Of a stretch of 64,000 bases of DNA, positions 56,267 to 64,000 are shown piece by piece; positions within the stretch are counted from its first letter, which is position 1; every line of letters begins with the position of its first letter. A program made the position numbers and the translations under genes. Origin of the DNA: Chromatiaceae bacterium (GTDB lineage Bacteria; Pseudomonadota; Gammaproteobacteria; Chromatiales; Chromatiaceae); the NCBI GenBank assembly GCA_019356535.1, contig CP037918.1, forward strand, positions 1 to 64,000, given 5' to 3'. Under the pieces are notes generated by a model, which saw only the letters and a program-made list of their open reading frames with translations, searched no databases and was not told the origin of the DNA.

Positions 56267-57277
56267 CTATTTTCCCTTGGCGGCGGCGTATTCGAAGGCG
56301 TCGTAGTGGATCTGTGTGTCGGGCACGCCGGCCGCACGCAGCGCGTCCAGCGCTGCCTTGACCATCACTGGCGGGCCGGCCATGTAGAAGTCGTGGGCCG
56401 GCAGGTCGTCGATGTCGGCCAGCACCGCCTCGTGCACGAAACCGGTACGTCCCGTCCAGTCGGCATCGGGCTCGGAGAGCACCGGTACGTAACGAAAGTT
56501 GGCATGCTCGCGCGCCCATTGCTCGGGCAGGTCCGGCAGGTAGAGGTCTCGTCGCGAGCGCACCCCCCAGTACAGGGTCATGGGTCGTTCGATACCCTTG
56601 TGGAAGGCATGCTCGATCTGCGACTTGAGCGGGGCCAGGCCGGTGCCGCCACCGATGAACAGCATGGGGCGCGGCGAGGTCTCGTCGAGCACGAAGCTCC
56701 CGTGCGGCCCCTCGATGCGCAGGATAGTCTGGTCCTTGAGCTTGCTGAACACCCAGTCGGTGAAGCGGCCGCCGTCGACATGGCGGATGTGCAGCTCGAT
56801 CAGCGCATCGTCCTCGGGCGCATTGGCGATGGAGAAGGCACGATGACTGCCGTCGGCGAGTATGAAGTCGATGTATTGCCCGGCGCGGAACTGCAGGCGC
56901 TGGGTGTCCGGCAGCTTGAGCCAGAGGCGTACCACGTCGTGCGCCAGGTGGTCGATGCCCTGCACCCGTGCCGGCAGCACGCGCACCTCGATCTGTTCCG
57001 TGGTCTCGATCTCGCGTGCCTCGAGCACCAGGTCGCTGCGCGGGTGAGCCACGCAGGGCAGGCAGCGGTCTGCGGGTTCATACTCCAGCGCCTCGGGGGG
57101 GCCGTCCGGGTATTCGACCTCTCCTTGCGCGAGGATGGCGATACAGGCCCCGCAGCGCCCGCTGCGGCAGCCGTATGGGAGACCGATGCCCTCACGGATG
57201 GCCGCATCGAGCACCGCTTCACCGGGTTCGACGGAGAATTCGTGCCCGCTGGGCAGAAGCGTGACCTTGAAACTCAT
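56267..57277 (-). CDS. Ferredoxin-type NAD(P)H reductase, CDP-6-deoxy-delta-3,4-glucoseen reductase-like
   Basis: ATG 57277 gives 336 residues. An N-terminal 2Fe-2S ferredoxin domain (1-90) has CRSGRCGAC and CLPC, followed by an FAD-binding domain (RAFSIANAP, YIDF) and an NAD domain (GGGTGLAPLKS, GVRSRRDLY, AGPP). It passes electrons from NAD(P)H through FAD to an iron-sulfur centre; the partner is unknown. Related proteins near ubiD/rho bear the AscD name. It is flanked by MITE-like copies D and C. Confidence 0.9.
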   Translation of the reverse strand: MSFKVTLLPSGHEFSVEPGEAVLDAAIREGIGLPYGCRSGRCGACIAILAQGEVEYPDGPPEALEYEPADRCLPCVAHPRSDLVLEAREIETTEQIEVRVLPARVQGIDHLAHDVVRLWLKLPDTQRLQFRAGQYIDFILADGSHRAFSIANAPEDDALIELHIRHVDGGRFTDWVFSKLKDQTILRIEGPHGSFVLDETSPRPMLFIGGGTGLAPLKSQIEHAFHKGIERPMTLYWGVRSRRDLYLPDLPEQWAREHANFRYVPVLSEPDADWTGRTGFVHEAVLADIDDLPAHDFYMAGPPVMVKAALDALRAAGVPDTQIHYDAFEYAAAKGK

Positions 57278-57338
57278 GGCGTTGGTGCCGTGCAGAATGA
57301 TGAGAGAATAAAACATTCTCGGCGATTGGCCGGGACAA

Positions 57339-57598
57339 TTAACCCGAATATTTTACCGGTATCCCGAGAGCCGGCGGAATTCGCAGCCGTTGTGGCGCCG
57401 GTTTGGCGCTCAAGGGATAGCTGGAGCTATTGCTTGAGCGAAAACCAAGCCACAGCGAGCGAGAAACCGCCGGAATCGGGATAGAACAACGCGGGCTACA
57501 AACGGTACCGATGATTGGCATTCCTTTCCTTATTTACCATTTTTGCTCGATCATTCTGCCCTTTGAGCGTTGTTCAGCCGGTGAAATATTCGGGTTAA
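57339..57598 (-). mobile_element. MITE-like palindromic element, copy C (most intact)
   Basis: 260 bp with terminal inverted repeats TTAACCCGAATATTTTACCG and, inverted, TTAACCCGAATATTTCACCG (one mismatch over 21 bases). The centre is also palindromic: CGCTCAAG-GG-ATAGCT-GG-AGCTAT-TG-CTTGAGCG (from about 57407), within TGTGGC / GCCACA and CCGGCGG / CCGCCGG. No coding capacity. Opposite in orientation to A and B. Confidence 0.88.
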
Positions 57599-57647
57599 AA
57601 ATCCCGAGCCTGCTGGTGATTGAAGGAATGGCGGAACGGAGCGGAAG

Positions 57648-58520
57648 ATGGCCCTGATCGTGGGATGTGGCGATGTGGGGCGCCGGCTGGCGCACGCCCT
57701 GTCGAGCGCGGGAGAGTCTGTGCGTGGCGTGGTGCGCTCGCCGGACTCGGCGCGCGCCGTGGCCGAGGAGGGCATCGAGACGCTGGTCTGCGATCTCGAC
57801 GAGGAGACCTTGCCGCCGGGTGCAACTGCGGGCGAGGCGGTCTGGTATCTGGTGCCGCCGCCGGCGCAGGGCCGTGAGGATACTCGCCTGCAAGGTTTCC
57901 TCTCCGCGCTGGAGCGCAGCGGCCAGCCGCGTCGCATCCTGCTGATCAGCACCAGTGGTGTGTATGGTGACTGCGGTGGCGAGTGGGTGGACGAGACCCG
58001 GGCGCCGAATCCACGAGTCGATCGCGCACATCGCCGCCTGGATGCAGAGCGACGGCTGCTGGCCTGGCGCGAGGCGAGTGGCGGCGAGGCGGTGATCTTC
58101 CGCGTCGCCGGCATCTATGGGCCGGGCAAGCTGCCGCTCGAGCGGCTGCGCCGCGGCCTGCCCATGATTGCCCCGGAACAGGCGCCCTGGACCAACCGCA
58201 TCCACCTGGACGACCTGGTGCAGGCCTGTGTGCTGGGCATGCGGCACGGCCGCGACGGCGCGATCTACAACGTCTGTGATGGCCATCCCGGCAACATGGC
58301 CGATTACTTCAACCGCGTGGCCGATCTGGCCGGCCTGCCGCGTCCGCCGCTGATCGACCCGGCCGAGGCCGGGGAGCGCCTGTCGGCCGGTCTGCGCTCC
58401 TACCTGGCCGAGTCGCGCCGTCTGCGCAACGACAAGCTGCTGCGCGAGCTGGGGCTGGAGTTGCGTTATCCCGATCTGGCATCCGGGCTGGCGGCCTGTT
58501 TTCGAGACGGCGCGGATTGA
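57648..58520 (+). CDS. SDR-family NAD(P)-dependent epimerase/dehydratase-like protein
   Basis: The 290-residue atypical short-chain dehydrogenase has the nucleotide-binding GCGDVGRRLA at the N-terminus, LISTSGVYG with a Ser and Tyr in active-site position, and FRVAGIYGPG. The YxxxK motif is not standard. Substrate unknown. The ATG follows GGAGCGGAAG. It lies right after element C. Confidence 0.85.
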   Translation: MALIVGCGDVGRRLAHALSSAGESVRGVVRSPDSARAVAEEGIETLVCDLDEETLPPGATAGEAVWYLVPPPAQGREDTRLQGFLSALERSGQPRRILLISTSGVYGDCGGEWVDETRAPNPRVDRAHRRLDAERRLLAWREASGGEAVIFRVAGIYGPGKLPLERLRRGLPMIAPEQAPWTNRIHLDDLVQACVLGMRHGRDGAIYNVCDGHPGNMADYFNRVADLAGLPRPPLIDPAEAGERLSAGLRSYLAESRRLRNDKLLRELGLELRYPDLASGLAACFRDGAD

Positions 58521-58544
58521 GCCCGCGCCGCCGTCGGGAGAGGA

Positions 58545-60869
58545 TCAGGGGGTCGCCTCCAGGGGTTCGCCTTGCGCCAGCAGTTCCGCCATCTGCTCCG
58601 GCGGCAGCGGGCGGCTGAACAGGAAACCCTGCACCAGCTTGACCTGGCGGCTCGCCAGGTAGGCGAGTTGTTCAGGGTTCTCCACGCCCTCGGCGATCAC
58701 GTTCATATCCAGGCTATGCGCCATGGCGACGATGGCGTCCACCAGGGTTTCGCTGTTGTGGTCTTGGCCGATGCCGGCAACAAAGGAACGGTCGATCTTG
58801 AGGGTCTGCAGGGGGAAGCGATGCAGGTAGCTCAGCGCCGAGTAGCCGGTGCCAAAATCGTCCAGCGCCAGCGACAGGCCAAGGGCATGGAGCCGCTCGA
58901 GGGTTTCTGCCAGATCGGGCTTGTCCTGCATCAGCAGGCCCTCCGTGATCTCCAGTTCCAGACGGTGCGGTGGTAATCCCGTGTCACGCAGTATCTCCTC
59001 GATCACCGCTTCCAGGTCGGCCTGGTGGAACTGCCGCGGCGAGACGTTGACCGCCAGGCGAAAGTTGCGAGCATCATGCTGCCAGCTGGCGACATCATGA
59101 CAGGCGCGGCGCAGGACCCATTCCCCGATCACCGGCATCAGCCCTGCCCGCTCTGCGATGGGGATGAACTGGTCTGGTGGCACCGGACCCAGCCGCGACG
59201 ACTGCCAGCGCAGCAAGGCCTCGGCGCCTTGTATCCGTCGGGAACGGACATCCGCCTGTGGCTGGTAGACCAAGGACAGCTCGTCGCGTTCGATGGCGCG
59301 GCGCAGCTCGGTCTCGATGGTCAGGTGGCGTTCGCTCAACTCACGCAGGGCCGGGGTAAAGAAACGATAATTGTTGCGACCGGCCTGTTTGGCCTCGTAC
59401 ATGGCAGCATCCGCCGAGGTGAGGGTCTGTTCGGGATTTTTCCCGTCGCGCGGGAACAGGGCGATGCCGATGCTGGTGGTGGCGAAAATCTCGCGACCGT
59501 GCAGGTGGAAGGGCTGTTCGAACAGCGACAGCAGGTGATGCGCGATACGGGCGGCGTCTGCCTCCTGGCTCAGTTCTTCGAGTAATACCAGGAACTCGTC
59601 ACCGCCGAAGCGGGCCACCAGGTCGCATTCGCGCACGGCATTGGCAAGACGTTGCGCGACCTGGCAGAGCAGTTCGTCGCCCATATGGTGACCCATGCTG
59701 TCGTTGACGTGCTTGAAGTTGTCCAGGTCGAGGAAACACACGGCCACCAGATGGCCGTTGCGCCGTGCCCGGGCAAAGGCGATGCGCATCTGGTCGGTGG
59801 CCAGGGCACGGTTGGCCAGGCCGGTCAGGCCGTCATAGTGTGCCAGGCGCGCCAGCTCGGCCTCCTGGCGCTTGTGCTCGGAGATGTCGATGGCCACACC
59901 CACCAGGCCACTGATATGCCCATCAGGATCGCGTCGCGGGGTGCAGTGCACCTCGTGCGGCAGGTTGCCGAAGACCAGCTCACCGACACTGTGTTCACCG
60001 CGCAGGGCCGCCGCGGCCAGCCGGGCCAATTCGGGTTGTACGGTCTTGCCGAGGATGGAGTTGCCGGGGGGTGGCAAGGGGCGCTGCGGCAGATGACGGA
60101 TACGTCGGTCGTCCATGTAGGTGACGTGACCGTTGGTGTCGGCGATCCAGATGGTCAGCGGCACGTTCGCCAGGATAGTACCGACGATGCCCTCCGCCTC
60201 GGAGGCCTGGCGCTGCTTCTCCAGTTGCAGGTCCTGGAGCAGCTGTTCATTACGGAAGCGTAGTCTGAGAGATTCCGCGATGGCTTGGGCCGCGTGTCGG
60301 CAGGAGGTCAGCAGGAAGGCGGCCAGCAACCAGGCCAGCAGGCCGGTGACGACATCGATGGTGGTGCCATGACGCATCATGACGACCCCCAGGGGCAGCA
60401 GGATGCTGAGTACATAGAGCCGGTAGGTGAGATGGTCGGGCAGCAGGGTTGCCATGGCCCCGGTGGCGATGCCAGTGAGGATGATGGTGGCGAACATGCG
60501 CTGCGCCAGCTCCAATTCCGGCAGGAACCAGAGGGTTGCCGCCGACCAGAGCAGGCCACTGCCCAGTGCTCCTGCCTGGTACAGCTGGCGCCATTGTCGT
60601 GTCGTCAGCAGGCCGGGGCGGTGGGTGCGTACCTGGAAGACCAACAGGCGCAGCAGGTTGAACAGCGTGATACTGCCAGCCCAGTAGCCGTAGGCAGGGT
60701 TGCCGTTCAGGTGGTGGAGCACACCAGCAAACACCAGTGCCACCAGGATGTTGGTCCCGGCAGTGAGCGGACCGCCGGCGTACAACCAGCGGGTCTGGTG
60801 CTCGAGGATGGCACTGTCCAGCCGTTGTGCGTCTGTTGCTGGCATGCCGGTAGTGTCCTGTGCGGACAT
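58545..60869 (-). CDS. Membrane GGDEF-EAL protein with PAS domain
   Basis: A 774-residue c-di-GMP enzyme. An N-terminal membrane region with about five segments (35-205), coiled linker, PAS (about 225-345), GGDEF with FGGDEF (about 420-425) and EAL with AEALLRW (about 547-553), LEITEGLL, ALDDFGTGYS, KIDRSF and AEGVEN. Both catalytic signatures are complete. ATG 60869 follows GGGAG; TTG 60875 is an alternative. Signal sensed is unknown. Confidence 0.93.
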   Translation of the reverse strand: MSAQDTTGMPATDAQRLDSAILEHQTRWLYAGGPLTAGTNILVALVFAGVLHHLNGNPAYGYWAGSITLFNLLRLLVFQVRTHRPGLLTTRQWRQLYQAGALGSGLLWSAATLWFLPELELAQRMFATIILTGIATGAMATLLPDHLTYRLYVLSILLPLGVVMMRHGTTIDVVTGLLAWLLAAFLLTSCRHAAQAIAESLRLRFRNEQLLQDLQLEKQRQASEAEGIVGTILANVPLTIWIADTNGHVTYMDDRRIRHLPQRPLPPPGNSILGKTVQPELARLAAAALRGEHSVGELVFGNLPHEVHCTPRRDPDGHISGLVGVAIDISEHKRQEAELARLAHYDGLTGLANRALATDQMRIAFARARRNGHLVAVCFLDLDNFKHVNDSMGHHMGDELLCQVAQRLANAVRECDLVARFGGDEFLVLLEELSQEADAARIAHHLLSLFEQPFHLHGREIFATTSIGIALFPRDGKNPEQTLTSADAAMYEAKQAGRNNYRFFTPALRELSERHLTIETELRRAIERDELSLVYQPQADVRSRRIQGAEALLRWQSSRLGPVPPDQFIPIAERAGLMPVIGEWVLRRACHDVASWQHDARNFRLAVNVSPRQFHQADLEAVIEEILRDTGLPPHRLELEITEGLLMQDKPDLAETLERLHALGLSLALDDFGTGYSALSYLHRFPLQTLKIDRSFVAGIGQDHNSETLVDAIVAMAHSLDMNVIAEGVENPEQLAYLASRQVKLVQGFLFSRPLPPEQMAELLAQGEPLEATP

Positions 60870-60932
60870 CGGCAATTGCTCCCTGACATTCCGTTGGGGA
60901 TAGCGGCCAGCGCGCCAAAACCTTGAATGTTG

Positions 60933-61298
60933 TCAAGGGCTCTGGGGTATCGACAGGGTGAGTTCGCGCCCGCCGTGGCCATGCAGCAGGTCGTGGGCGC
61001 GGATCTTCACCCAGGTCCAGCCGGCGGGGATGTGCACCTCGTCCAGGCTTCGCGTGAAGGGTTGCTCGTCGATGTGCGGGTGCAGAAGGAGGCGGGTAGC
61101 GATCACCTGGCCCGCGGGACCGAGCACTTCCCAGCGGTTGGCATAGTGATCCCAGCCGGTATCGTGATGGCGGAGGGTCACCGCGATGCGGTAGCTGCCG
61201 TCGTCGTTGGTACGGATCTTCGCGCCGAGCACGTCAGCCTGGCCGGCCCAGGTGCCGCCGGCCAGCAGCAGGGCCATGATCAGCCCTGTTCGAGCCAT
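60933..61298 (-). CDS. Exported protein of unknown function
   Basis: ATG 61298 gives 121 residues with a signal peptide (about 1-19). The mature protein is beta-rich (SYRIAVTLRHHDTGWDHYAN, LLLHPHIDEQPFTR) and His-rich. It overlaps the end of the ParA gene by 19 bases. No family assigned. A metal role is suggested only by the His content. Confidence 0.7.
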   Translation of the reverse strand: MARTGLIMALLLAGGTWAGQADVLGAKIRTNDDGSYRIAVTLRHHDTGWDHYANRWEVLGPAGQVIATRLLLHPHIDEQPFTRSLDEVHIPAGWTWVKIRAHDLLHGHGGRELTLSIPQSP

Positions 61299-61906
61299 TC
61301 GATGATCGGGTCCCATGTTTCCACGTCCTGGGCGACCATCGAGGGGGCCAGCTCGAAAATGCCCAGCCCCGTCTCGGCCGCCTTGATGTAGTTCTGACTT
61401 TCACGGAGGTGTGTGAGCACCGGCACCTCGAAGCGCCGCAGAAAGTCCTCCAGGACATGATAGATGCGCGTGTTCTCGCGCACCCGGTTCTCCACCAGTG
61501 CAACCCGTGTCTGTCCCCGGGAGATACGTCTGCTGCGAAACAGTTCTTCGAGGAAACGCGCCACCGCGCGCATGTCGATGGGTGAGGGCAGCACGGGCAC
61601 TAGCAGGGCGTCGGTGCGTCGCAACAGCGCGGTCAGCTCGGGACCCGCGGTGCGCGCCGGGGCATCGATGACCAGGATCTCGGTGCCGCGTGCAGCACGC
61701 GCGCCGGCGGCACCGTCCACGCCTTCGATGTGCGGGATGCCCTCGTAGTCCTCACGCGCCACCAGCCAGTCGAGGCTGGAGTATTGCGGGTCGTGATCGG
61801 CCAATGCCACCCGGCGGCCGTCGTCGGCATACCAGGTGGCGAGGTTGGTGGCGAGCGTGGTCTTGCCGCAGCCGCCCTTGGCGTTCAGGCAGAGGATCTT
61901 GTACAT
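61280..61906 (-). CDS. ParA-family ATPase
   Basis: ATG 61906 gives 208 residues. The deviant Walker A is KGGCGKTT (10-17) with the signature Lys10; ALADHDPQYSSLDWL follows and LVIDAPAR is Walker B. It is small and lacks the N-terminal DNA-binding part of ParA from partition loci. No parB neighbour is seen. It may position another protein or complex. The longer open frame to 62002 has no ribosome site. Confidence 0.85.
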   Translation of the reverse strand: MYKILCLNAKGGCGKTTLATNLATWYADDGRRVALADHDPQYSSLDWLVAREDYEGIPHIEGVDGAAGARAARGTEILVIDAPARTAGPELTALLRRTDALLVPVLPSPIDMRAVARFLEELFRSRRISRGQTRVALVENRVRENTRIYHVLEDFLRRFEVPVLTHLRESQNYIKAAETGLGIFELAPSMVAQDVETWDPIIEWLEQG

Positions 61907-61978
61907 GGCGCAGCTCCCGAAAAGTGGTGTTGGACAGGGGCAAGTCTTGCAGAAACTGCCCCGACTGGGGAGTGCCCT

Positions 61979-62030
61979 TCGCGGCGAGGACGCCGCTCCC
62001 ACGGGCAGTAGGCCCGTCCTCGGGCCGAAG
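61979..62030. repeat. REP-type palindromes
   Basis: GCGGCG-AGGA-CGCCGC (61982-61997) within TTCGCGGCGAGGACGCCGCT, a form widely seen as short REP elements in gammaproteobacteria (reverse: GTGGGAGCGGC-type). A second GC palindrome follows (GGCCCGTCCTCGGGCC, about 62013-62028). Confidence 0.6.
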
Positions 62031-62038
62031 GGCCTGCC

Positions 62039-64000
62039 TCAGGCCGCAATGCCGGCATGCCGCAACAGTGCGTCGATCTTCGGCTCGCGCCCGCGGAAGG
62101 CGCGGAACAGCTCGGCCGCGTCCCGTGAGCCGCCTGGCTCGAGGATGTTGCGCAGGAAGGCCTGCCCGGTCTCGCGGTCGAAGATCCCGCGCTCTTCGAA
62201 CAGCGAGAAGGCGTCTGCCGACAACACCTCGGCCCATTTGTAGCTGTAGTAGCCTGCTGCATAGCCGCCGGCGAAGATATGGGTGAAGCTGTTGGCGAAG
62301 CGATTCCATTCCGGTGGTCGCACCACCGCCACCTCGTCGCGTACCTGCTCGAGAATCTGCTCGATATTCGCTCCGCGCTCCGGGTCGTACTCCAGGTGGA
62401 TGCGGAAGTCGAACAGCGAGAACTCGAGCTGGCGCACCATCATCATGGCCGACTGGAAGTGCTTGGCAGCGATCATCTTTTCGTAGAGTGCCTGCGGGAT
62501 GGGTTCGCCGGTCTCGTAGTGACCAGAGATCAGGTCCAGGGCCTCGCGTTCCCAGCAGAAGTTCTCCATGAATTGCGAGGGCAGTTCCACGGCGTCCCAG
62601 GCCACACCGTTGATGCCCGAGATCTCGGGATGATCCACGCGGGTGAGCATGTGGTGCAGGCCGTGACCGAACTCGTGGAACAGGGTCTCGACCTCGTCGT
62701 GGGTGAGCAGTGCCGGCTTGCCGTCCACCGGGGGGGTGAAATTGCAGGTCATGTAGGCGACCGGGATCTGCGCGCGTTCGCGGGTGACCATGCGCGACTG
62801 GCAGGTGTCCATCCAGGCGCCGCCGCGCTTGTTGGGGCGTGCATACAGGTCGAAATAGAACTGCCCGCGGACCGTGCCGTCGGCATCGCGGATCTCGTAG
62901 AACTTGACGTCGGGATGCCAGGCATCCACGCCGTCCACCTCGTGGAAGCTCACCCCGTAGAGCCGGCCGACCACTTCGAACATGCCGGCGATCACCCGGT
63001 GCTCGGGGAAGTAGGGCTTGAGCTCCTCCTGGGTGATGGCGTAGCGCGCCTGGCGCAGCTTCTCACTGTAGTAGGGGATGTCCCAGGGCTGCAGATCGTC
63101 ACAGCCCTGTTCGGCGGCAAAGTCGCGCAATTCGGCCAGCTCGCGTTCGGCCTGCGGACGCGAGCGCGCGGCCAGGTCGCGCAGAAAGCCCATCACCTCG
63201 TCGGTGCTGCGTGCCATCTTGGTGGCCAGCGAGCGTTCGGCGTAGTTGGCGAAGCCCAGCAGTTGTGCCAGCTCGTGACGCAGCGCCAGGATCTCCTCCA
63301 TGAGGGCGCTGTTGTCGTGCGCCGGGTCGTGTGGACCGCGGTCGGAGGCGCGGGTGTTGTAGGCCTCGTAGAAGGTGCGCCGCAGGCTGCGGTCGTCGGC
63401 GTAGCTCATCACCGGATGGTAGGAGGGGAAGTCGAGGGTGAACACCCAGCCTTCCTTGCCGCGTTCGCGCGCGGTCTGTGCGGCCAGGGCGCGCGCTGAT
63501 TCGGGCAGACCGGCGAGCTGCGTCTCGTCGGTGATGTGCATCTCCCAGGCGTTGGTGCAGTCGAGCACGTTCTCGGCGAAGCGGCTGGTCAACTGCGACA
63601 GACGCTGGCTGATCTCGCGATAGCGCGCCTGCTGCTCGGGCGGCAGGTCGATGCCCGAGAGATGGAAATCGCGCAGCGCATTCTCCAGCACCTTGCGCTG
63701 TGCCGCATCCAGCGGCTGGTCCGACTCGGCCAGGCGCTTGTAGGCGCGGTACAGGCGCGGGTTCTGGCCCAGCTCGGTGCCGTATTGCGACAGTTTGGGC
63801 AGGCAGGTGTTGTAGGCGGCACGCAGCGCCTCGCTGTTCATCACCGAATTGAGATGCGAGACCGGCGACCAGGCGCGCTCCAGCTCATCCTCGATGATTT
63901 CCAGCGGCTCGATGAAGTGCTCCCAGGTCGGGGTCTCGCCCGCTTCGTCGATCAGGCGCTCGATCTCGCGGCGGTTGCGCGCGAGCAGGTTATCGATGGC
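62039..64000 (-). CDS. prlC: Oligopeptidase A (M3 family), N-terminus beyond the window
   Basis: PrlC (OpdA) is a zinc metallopeptidase that degrades peptides, including cleaved signal peptides. The frame stays open to base 64000 (653 residues visible), so the gene is 5'-truncated by the window and an apparent start at 63844 is internal. HEFGH (in LFHEFGHGLHHML) is the zinc motif with the second-shell Glu downstream. A family length of about 680 residues suggests that fewer than 40 residues are missing. Confidence 0.96.
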   Translation of the reverse strand, partial: AIDNLLARNRREIERLIDEAGETPTWEHFIEPLEIIEDELERAWSPVSHLNSVMNSEALRAAYNTCLPKLSQYGTELGQNPRLYRAYKRLAESDQPLDAAQRKVLENALRDFHLSGIDLPPEQQARYREISQRLSQLTSRFAENVLDCTNAWEMHITDETQLAGLPESARALAAQTARERGKEGWVFTLDFPSYHPVMSYADDRSLRRTFYEAYNTRASDRGPHDPAHDNSALMEEILALRHELAQLLGFANYAERSLATKMARSTDEVMGFLRDLAARSRPQAERELAELRDFAAEQGCDDLQPWDIPYYSEKLRQARYAITQEELKPYFPEHRVIAGMFEVVGRLYGVSFHEVDGVDAWHPDVKFYEIRDADGTVRGQFYFDLYARPNKRGGAWMDTCQSRMVTRERAQIPVAYMTCNFTPPVDGKPALLTHDEVETLFHEFGHGLHHMLTRVDHPEISGINGVAWDAVELPSQFMENFCWEREALDLISGHYETGEPIPQALYEKMIAAKHFQSAMMMVRQLEFSLFDFRIHLEYDPERGANIEQILEQVRDEVAVVRPPEWNRFANSFTHIFAGGYAAGYYSYKWAEVLSADAFSLFEERGIFDRETGQAFLRNILEPGGSRDAAELFRAFRGREPKIDALLRHAGIAA

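Overview
The window is the replication-origin end of a GC-rich gammaproteobacterial chromosome. It opens on the first base of dnaA and runs dnaA-dnaN-recF-gyrB, followed by the plsC-gmhB-glyS-glyQ block. This order, with glnA-ntrBC, lptM-lysA-dapF-DUF484-xerC, hslVU, ubiE-ubiJ-ubiB, secB-gpsA and prlC, fits Gammaproteobacteria. A TusA-like protein, a PP-loop tRNA-thiolation relative, an ArsR regulator with a YgaV/BigR-like cysteine pair, a rhodanese and the DUF6502/DUF5666 cluster suggest a Chromatiales-like sulfur-metabolising lineage. The genus cannot be named from sequence alone. No phage, insertion sequence with a transposase, CRISPR array, tRNA or rRNA was recognised.

Layout. 1-6.9 kb: replication genes, an origin-like dnaA-dnaN spacer that is tandemly duplicated together with the dnaA tail, and two parS-like palindromes in recF. 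6.9-11.6 kb (minus): lysophospholipid acyltransferase, a GmhB relative lacking its nucleophile Asp, a MazG-like pyrophosphatase and glycyl-tRNA synthetase. 11.7-16.1 kb: PP-loop protein, then DUF6502, DUF5666 and a barrel-like protein, with a palindromic MITE-like element at each junction. 16.2-21.0 kb: a tightly overlapping five-gene operon of unknown role (P-loop protein, ABC exporter, alpha/beta hydrolase, exported protein, lipoprotein). 21.1-28.3 kb: tusA and a CDF transporter, then glnA, DUF4124, ntrB and ntrC with matching sigma-54 and NtrC sites. 28.6-30.8 kb: a small coiled-coil protein, class 1B dihydroorotate dehydrogenase, trmL, and a 55-residue CxxC protein behind a palindromic operator.

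31.0-35.5 kb: lysine and cell-wall precursor genes with a methyltransferase inserted, ending in xerC. 35.5-39.2 kb: a PhnD-like binding protein coupled to a GGDEF-EAL sensor. 39.3-44.9 kb: hslVU, DUF971 and ubiquinone genes ubiE/ubiJ/ubiB, followed by a strongly structured non-coding stretch. 45.2-52.0 kb (minus): a membrane-anchored protein, YajL, YibQ, CtpA, EnvC and GpmI. 52.3-56.0 kb: ArsR, rhodanese, secB, gpsA, UPF0149 and an SH3 protein. 56.0-64.0 kb: a ferredoxin-type reductase between two more copies of the MITE-like element, an SDR protein, a second GGDEF-EAL protein, an exported protein, a lone ParA and the C-terminal part of oligopeptidase A, which runs off the window.

Points most worth following are the duplicated origin region, the four-copy palindromic element that supplies stop codons and has merged with a coding sequence, the nucleophile-less GmhB, the five-gene envelope operon, the operator-controlled 55-residue protein and the structured region after ubiB. 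Most function calls rest on recognisable family motifs. No database search was run.
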